From Bacteroidales bacterium UBA6117 (GTDB taxonomy: Bacteria > Bacteroidota > Bacteroidia > Bacteroidales > VadinHA17): a DNA stretch of 6,391 bases. The position numbers and the translations under genes are program-made. The notes beneath the pieces are model-generated. The model was not told the DNA's origin, did not search any database, and saw nothing but the letters and a program-made list of their open reading frames with translations. The stretch lies in the NCBI GenBank assembly GCA_002428385.1, contig DIWB01000011.1, positions 1-6,391 on the forward strand, in the 5' to 3' direction. Positions 6,202 through 6,391 of this stretch are shown in pieces. Position 1 is the first letter of the stretch; each line of letters starts with the position of its first letter.

Positions 6202-6391
6202 TTTTACCACCCTGTTTTTTATTTAATTAAATATCAGGTACATACATAAGTATATCTTTCGCGTCCGGGCATACCTATCCATGGATACTGCTATTTTTTT
6301 TTAACTGAGTACAACGACTGATATTGTAAGTGAGATTCATTAGCCCGATTTTCGTTTTCGCTCTTGCAATCCCAATAGTGCGGATAATGGA
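6128..6391 (-). mobile_element. Insertion sequence, 3' part (runs off the right edge)
   Basis: The transposase C-terminus at 6275-6391 shows that an insertion sequence enters from the right. Its left boundary is inferred, not proven. Reading inward from 6128, GGCCGCCTCGAAAAAC resembles terminal inverted repeats of the GGCtGtCTCaAAA kind that I recall from Bacteroidota IS elements. That leaves about 147 bp of non-coding sequence between the stop and the end. The other inverted repeat and any target duplication are outside the window. Apart from the 77-bp inverted repeat, I see nothing else in 6128-6274. Confidence 0.4.
6275..6391 (-). CDS. DDE transposase, C-terminal fragment (IS4/IS5-like; cut by the window edge)
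   Basis: Translating the minus strand from 6391 gives an open frame of 38 residues to a TAG at 6275-6277, including IRTIGIARAKTKIGLMNLTY (3-22), then NISR and QLKK. This R-(T/S)-I-G-x-x-R-A-x-x-K-I-G-(L/M)-M-N-L-x-Y-N pattern is the familiar C-terminal end of IS4/IS5-like DDE transposases of Bacteroidota, including the helix after the catalytic Glu. The catalytic DDE residues lie outside the window, so it cannot be judged whether the copy is intact. A run of nine A in the coding strand (6294-6302) lies close to the stop. Nothing suggests a tie to cutC other than insertion beside it. Confidence 0.75.
   Translation of the reverse strand, partial: SIIRTIGIARAKTKIGLMNLTYNISRCTQLKKNSSIHG

Noticed and set aside
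1..6391. CRISPR array, defence island, biosynthetic cluster or riboswitch
   Set aside because: There are no regularly spaced direct repeats, no cas, nuclease or other defence genes apart from the transposase end, and no leader longer than about 130 bp with a recognisable riboswitch core.

Overview
The window looks like ordinary chromosome from a Bacteroidota (Bacteroidetes) bacterium, probably Bacteroidales-like. The evidence is the protein types (a long AsmA-like protein with a helical tail, a secreted C69 dipeptidase, CutC and L19), start codons without clear Shine-Dalgarno sequences but with A/T-rich leaders, and several minus-strand matches to the Bacteroidota housekeeping promoter (TTTG, about 19 nt, TAnnTTTG). 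This assignment is inference; no marker gene was compared.

Layout, left to right. The 5' end of a minus-strand tRNA (probably tRNA-Arg) leaves the window at the left edge. Its likely -7 box lies just upstream, in the divergent gap before a plus-strand 940-residue AsmA-like membrane-anchored protein (155-2977). That gene converges on rplS (L19, 3029-3376, minus), and the two share a strong bidirectional hairpin terminator (2984-3012). Next, also on the minus strand, are a secreted C69-family dipeptidase (3495-5228) and a CutC-family TIM-barrel protein (5310-6056). rplS and the dipeptidase each have a recognisable promoter of their own, so the three minus-strand genes are probably separate transcription units with possible read-through, not one tight operon. 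At the right edge is the C-terminal end of a minus-strand IS4/IS5-like DDE transposase (6275-6391), from an insertion sequence that probably ends near 6128, about 70 bp upstream of the cutC start.

The genes do not form an obvious pathway: they cover envelope maintenance (AsmA-like), translation (tRNA, L19), peptide degradation (C69) and a protein of uncertain role (CutC). I see no sign of a new defence, secretion or biosynthetic system. The points most worth a second look are the IS junction beside the cutC promoter, the near-identical promoter and initial-transcript motif shared by the tRNA and rplS, the 11-residue repeats in the AsmA-like tail, and an inverted repeat at 6125-6201.
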